From Deltaproteobacteria bacterium (GTDB lineage: Bacteria > Myxococcota_A > Polyangia > DRWM01 > JAAZOP01): DNA of 64,000 nt. Location: NCBI GenBank assembly GCA_016218815.1, contig JACRCX010000038.1, positions 1 through 64,000 of the forward strand, in the 5' to 3' direction. The position numbers and the translations under genes were made by a program. Shown here piece by piece: positions 61,393 through 64,000 of this stretch. Position 1 is the stretch's first letter; every line of letters begins with the position of its first letter. The notes beneath the pieces are model-generated. The model was given only the letters and a program-made list of their open reading frames with translations. It was not told the DNA's origin and searched no databases.

Positions 61393-62814
61393 ATGCACGG
61401 TTTGCGCTCGGTTGGGATCGTGGGCCTGTGGGCCCTGATCGGCGGCTGCAACGCGGCCGCCGAGGGGGACGACGTTCCGATCGACGCCGATGTGCCCGGA
61501 GATTCCACCGTCGACGTCGCCGCGAACGCGGACGCCGACGCGGACGCCGACGGGTCGACGCCGTCCGGCGACCTGGTCGTGCTGGCCTGGAACGACCTCG
61601 GGATGCACTGCCTCAGCCCGTCCTACGACACCGCCGTCATCCTGCCGCCATACAACACGCTCTGGGCCCAGGTCGTGCGGCGCGGCGATCCGCCGCAACT
61701 CGTCACCACCGGCGTGACGGTCGAGTACCGCTTCCAGAACAACACCTACTCCTGCGGAAAGCGCGACTACGGGCAGTTCTGGGATCACGCGGCCGAGCTG
61801 TTCGGCGGCGCGCCCCCGCGCGACCATGGGCTCGACCTGGCCGATCCGTCCTGCCACAACGGGCTCTCGGGAACCATGGTCGTGGGCGAGGCCGGCGACC
61901 ACTTCGAGGTTCGCGGCGTACCGCTCGTTCCGGTGGACGATTCCGGCACCTGGAACCCGTTCCAGGTGGCGGTCATCACCGTGCGGGACCCGGCGGGGAC
62001 CGTCGTCGCCGAGACGCAGGCGACGGCGCCGACCTCCGACGAGATCGACTGCGCCATGTGCCACGCCTCCGGGGGGGACGCCACCGTCCACATCGACGGC
62101 GGCGGGGACAACGTGTTCGCCAACGTGCTCGCCGCGCACGACGCGCTCTCCGGCACGCACCTCTCCACGTCCACTCCCGTCCTGTGCGCGAGCTGCCACG
62201 GCAGCCCGGCGCTCGGCGCGACCGATCCGGGCTCGTCCGGCAAGTACCTCTCCGAAGCCATGCACTCCTTCCACTCGACAACGGAGGCCACCTGCTACAG
62301 CTGCCATCCGGGCGCCACCACCCACTGCTCGCGCAGCCTCGCCCACACCGCCGACGACGGCAACTGCACCACCTGCCACGGCGACGTCGCGCACGTGGGC
62401 GCCTCGATTGCCGACGGGACCCGTACGCCGTGGGTGAACGAGCCCCGCTGCGTCACGTGCCACGCCGGCGTCGCCGACGTCGACACCGGAGCGACGCTGT
62501 ACCGCAACGCGAGCGCGCACAGCGGCCTGTACTGCGCCGCCTGCCACCAGAGTCCGCACGCCATGGTCCCGTCGCGCGAGGCCTCCGACAACTACCAGGC
62601 CCTCCAACTCCAGGGCGCAGCCCTGACGCTCGGCGACTGCCGCGCGTGCCACGCCACGTCGCGCGGGGGCGGTGACGGAGAGGCAGCCGGTTTCGCCGAA
62701 CGACACGGCGGTCCGAGCCCGGCGACGCCGACCGGGTGTAACATCTGCCACACCAGCGTCTCCGCCGACACCGCCCGGTGGCCGCACTCGTTCCAGTGGC
62801 ACTCGCGCCCCTGA
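61393..62814 (+). CDS. Eight-haem c-type cytochrome, lipoprotein
   Basis: 473 aa, GGGGGGAAGGAGG upstream. Lipobox IGGC (Cys19) and a short Asp-Ala tether. An N-terminal domain with WNDLGMHCLSPSYDT, also seen in other multihaem cytochromes, precedes eight CxxCH motifs at residues 220 (CAMCH), 265, 301, 325, 353, 381, 416 and 449. Extra His residues could be distal ligands. Predicted surface electron conduit, last gene of the redox cluster. Confidence 0.9.
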   Translation: MHGLRSVGIVGLWALIGGCNAAAEGDDVPIDADVPGDSTVDVAANADADADADGSTPSGDLVVLAWNDLGMHCLSPSYDTAVILPPYNTLWAQVVRRGDPPQLVTTGVTVEYRFQNNTYSCGKRDYGQFWDHAAELFGGAPPRDHGLDLADPSCHNGLSGTMVVGEAGDHFEVRGVPLVPVDDSGTWNPFQVAVITVRDPAGTVVAETQATAPTSDEIDCAMCHASGGDATVHIDGGGDNVFANVLAAHDALSGTHLSTSTPVLCASCHGSPALGATDPGSSGKYLSEAMHSFHSTTEATCYSCHPGATTHCSRSLAHTADDGNCTTCHGDVAHVGASIADGTRTPWVNEPRCVTCHAGVADVDTGATLYRNASAHSGLYCAACHQSPHAMVPSREASDNYQALQLQGAALTLGDCRACHATSRGGGDGEAAGFAERHGGPSPATPTGCNICHTSVSADTARWPHSFQWHSRP

Positions 62815-62834
62815 TTCCCCTTCCAACGCTCGGC

Positions 62835-64000
62835 TCACCCGGGCGGCTTCGCAAACGTGACGCCGCCGTTGGGCACGACCCACACGGTCGCACGCTGCGG
62901 CACGCGCGCCGCCGCCCACTCCACGAGGTCGCCCACGCGGTCGAACACGCGCGCCATTCCCATCTTGTCGTCCAGACCGGCGGGGAGCTTCTCGCTGAAC
63001 ACCCCGAGATGGTTGCGTCGCAGCATCTGCAGCGCGAAATGGCCGACGAAGACCTCCTCGACGGGCTCGCCCTTCTTCGCCTTCTGCACCAGTCCCAGGA
63101 TGCGTTGCCGGCCCAGCACGCGCACCAGGGTCCGCAGCAGGGTGTACGGCAGCGTCCGCTTCGGGATCGGGATCTCGCCCAGGCCGTTCGCGCAGTAGAC
63201 GCAGCCGAGCAGCGCGCCGCCGGGCTTGCAGGCGAAGAGCGAGTTCCCGATGCACTTGATCGACTGGCGGAGGTCCGCGTCCATCGGGAACGAGTTGGCC
63301 AGCACGACGTCGGCGGGCTCCGGCACCTCCAGCCCCGCCAGCTCGGCCACGAATTCCGCGGCCTGGCGGTGCGCCCGGATCGGGTCCCCGCAGAAGAACC
63401 TCGTCGGCCGCGCCTGTTCGTTCATCGCCGCGTTGACCACGAACACGTCCTTGCGCAGCAGGCCGACGCCCTCTTCCAGGTCCAGACGCATCGGCGAGTC
63501 GGCGGCCTCGGCGCCGACGTAGTCGAACCGCTCCGGCCCGACGCCCTGGAGATGGTTGCGGCCGATCGTCTCCGCCCCCGCGCAGCCCGGCAGGAGCATC
63601 TTGAGCCCGCCGCCGAACCCGAGCAGCAGGTGCGGCTCGACCGCGCCGGCGCACACGATCAGGTCGGCCTCCGTCAGCCGCCTGTTCAGGAAGACGTGCG
63701 TGCCCCGCGACGTCGCGCCCAGGTCCGCCAGCCCCTCCGGGTCCTTCGCGTCGTGGCAGCGCCAGCGGAACCGGGTCGTCCGCTCCGCGCCGAGCTTCCG
63801 CTCGACCTCGTCCGGCCGGCTGTCGCGGTGCACCCCGGTCGCGATCAGGAATTCGAGATCCTCGTCCCGCACCCCCGCTTGCGAGAGCTCCTCCAGGATC
63901 GGTCCCAGGAACTCCGCCACGGGCGTCGGCCGCGTGTGGTCGTCGACCACGATCACCACCCGCTTCCCCGCCAGCGACCGCTCGGCCAGCCGCTGCGCAC
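62835..64000 (-). CDS. larA: LarA-like nickel-dependent racemase/epimerase, partial
   Basis: The C-terminal 388 codons; the N-terminus lies beyond the window edge, and the frame is open to 64000. Motifs of the family: DDHTRPTP, ATGVHRD, GGGLKMLLPGCAG with TIGRNH, and the C-terminal VFVGHFALQ region. LarA enzymes use a nickel pincer cofactor to racemise lactate or other 2-hydroxyacids. Convergent with the cytochrome (20 nt gap). Substrate not predictable. Confidence 0.85.
   Translation of the reverse strand, partial: AQRLAERSLAGKRVVIVVDDHTRPTPVAEFLGPILEELSQAGVRDEDLEFLIATGVHRDSRPDEVERKLGAERTTRFRWRCHDAKDPEGLADLGATSRGTHVFLNRRLTEADLIVCAGAVEPHLLLGFGGGLKMLLPGCAGAETIGRNHLQGVGPERFDYVGAEAADSPMRLDLEEGVGLLRKDVFVVNAAMNEQARPTRFFCGDPIRAHRQAAEFVAELAGLEVPEPADVVLANSFPMDADLRQSIKCIGNSLFACKPGGALLGCVYCANGLGEIPIPKRTLPYTLLRTLVRVLGRQRILGLVQKAKKGEPVEEVFVGHFALQMLRRNHLGVFSEKLPAGLDDKMGMARVFDRVGDLVEWAAARVPQRATVWVVPNGGVTFAKPPG

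Overview
The window is about 64 kb of very GC-rich DNA, densely coding on both strands. It most likely comes from a member of the Myxococcota (Polyangia-like). The grounds are a MYXO-CTERM type C-terminus at 33469-34737, a 1010-residue lipoprotein of Myxococcus cysteine-rich (DUF4215) and CNGLDDDCD repeats at 43856-46888, many lipoproteins with low-complexity acidic or glycine tethers, and two Hanks-type kinases. No rRNA, tRNA, CRISPR array, intact insertion sequence or replication origin was seen.

Layout. 247-5254: surface lipoproteins (a VWA protein, an IgGFc-binding-like protein, a beta-barrel, an unknown lipoprotein). 5321-8763: a radical SAM/SPASM enzyme with a membrane-anchored FHA-like protein, a coiled-coil lipoprotein and a small conserved protein. 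8818-9390: an internally deleted sodium/solute symporter. 9427-12722: a fatty-acid oxidation pair, thiolase and the FadJ-type bifunctional enzyme. 12906-14617: a small accessory patch with an AAA_14/DUF4143 ATPase and a Phd-type antitoxin with a broken VapC. 14634-18544: uvrA and pdxA. 18614-24343: an FtsB-like protein, a TPR-kinase and a cyclic-nucleotide-domain/GspE fusion. 24567-26006: a lipoprotein with two defensin-like cysteine motifs. 26041-33300: a six-gene operon for a 2-oxoacid dehydrogenase complex (E1 alpha, E1 beta, E2, E3) with a lipoate ligase-like gene and fumarase. 34765-38104: hemE-hemH-hemG haem genes joined by 4-nt overlaps. 38308-41290: an unusual membrane protein followed by two radical SAM/SPASM enzymes. 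41315-43403: a membrane metallophosphoesterase and a Tyr-Val-Pro repeat protein. 43856-49986: the cysteine-rich lipoprotein, a ferritin-like protein and a kinase/AAA signalling protein. 50626-62814: an extracellular redox cluster with two multicopper oxidases, a cupredoxin, five- and eight-haem c-type cytochromes and an unknown lipoprotein. 62835-64000: a partial larA.

Two themes stand out. First, 50626-62814 looks like a cell-surface copper/haem redox module, possibly for metal (manganese-type) oxidation or extracellular electron transfer; this is inferred from gene content only. Second, dispersed short repeats have been absorbed into genes. They build much of the linker of the E2 subunit, where two copies keep a 19-bp hairpin with a compensatory change. 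They also supply stop and start codons at the lpd/lplA and lplA/fumC junctions, and the C-termini of a kinase and a phosphoesterase. The tandem CS-alpha-beta (defensin-like) cysteine pattern at 24705-24965 is notable because a defensin-like peptide has been reported from the myxobacterium Anaeromyxobacter.
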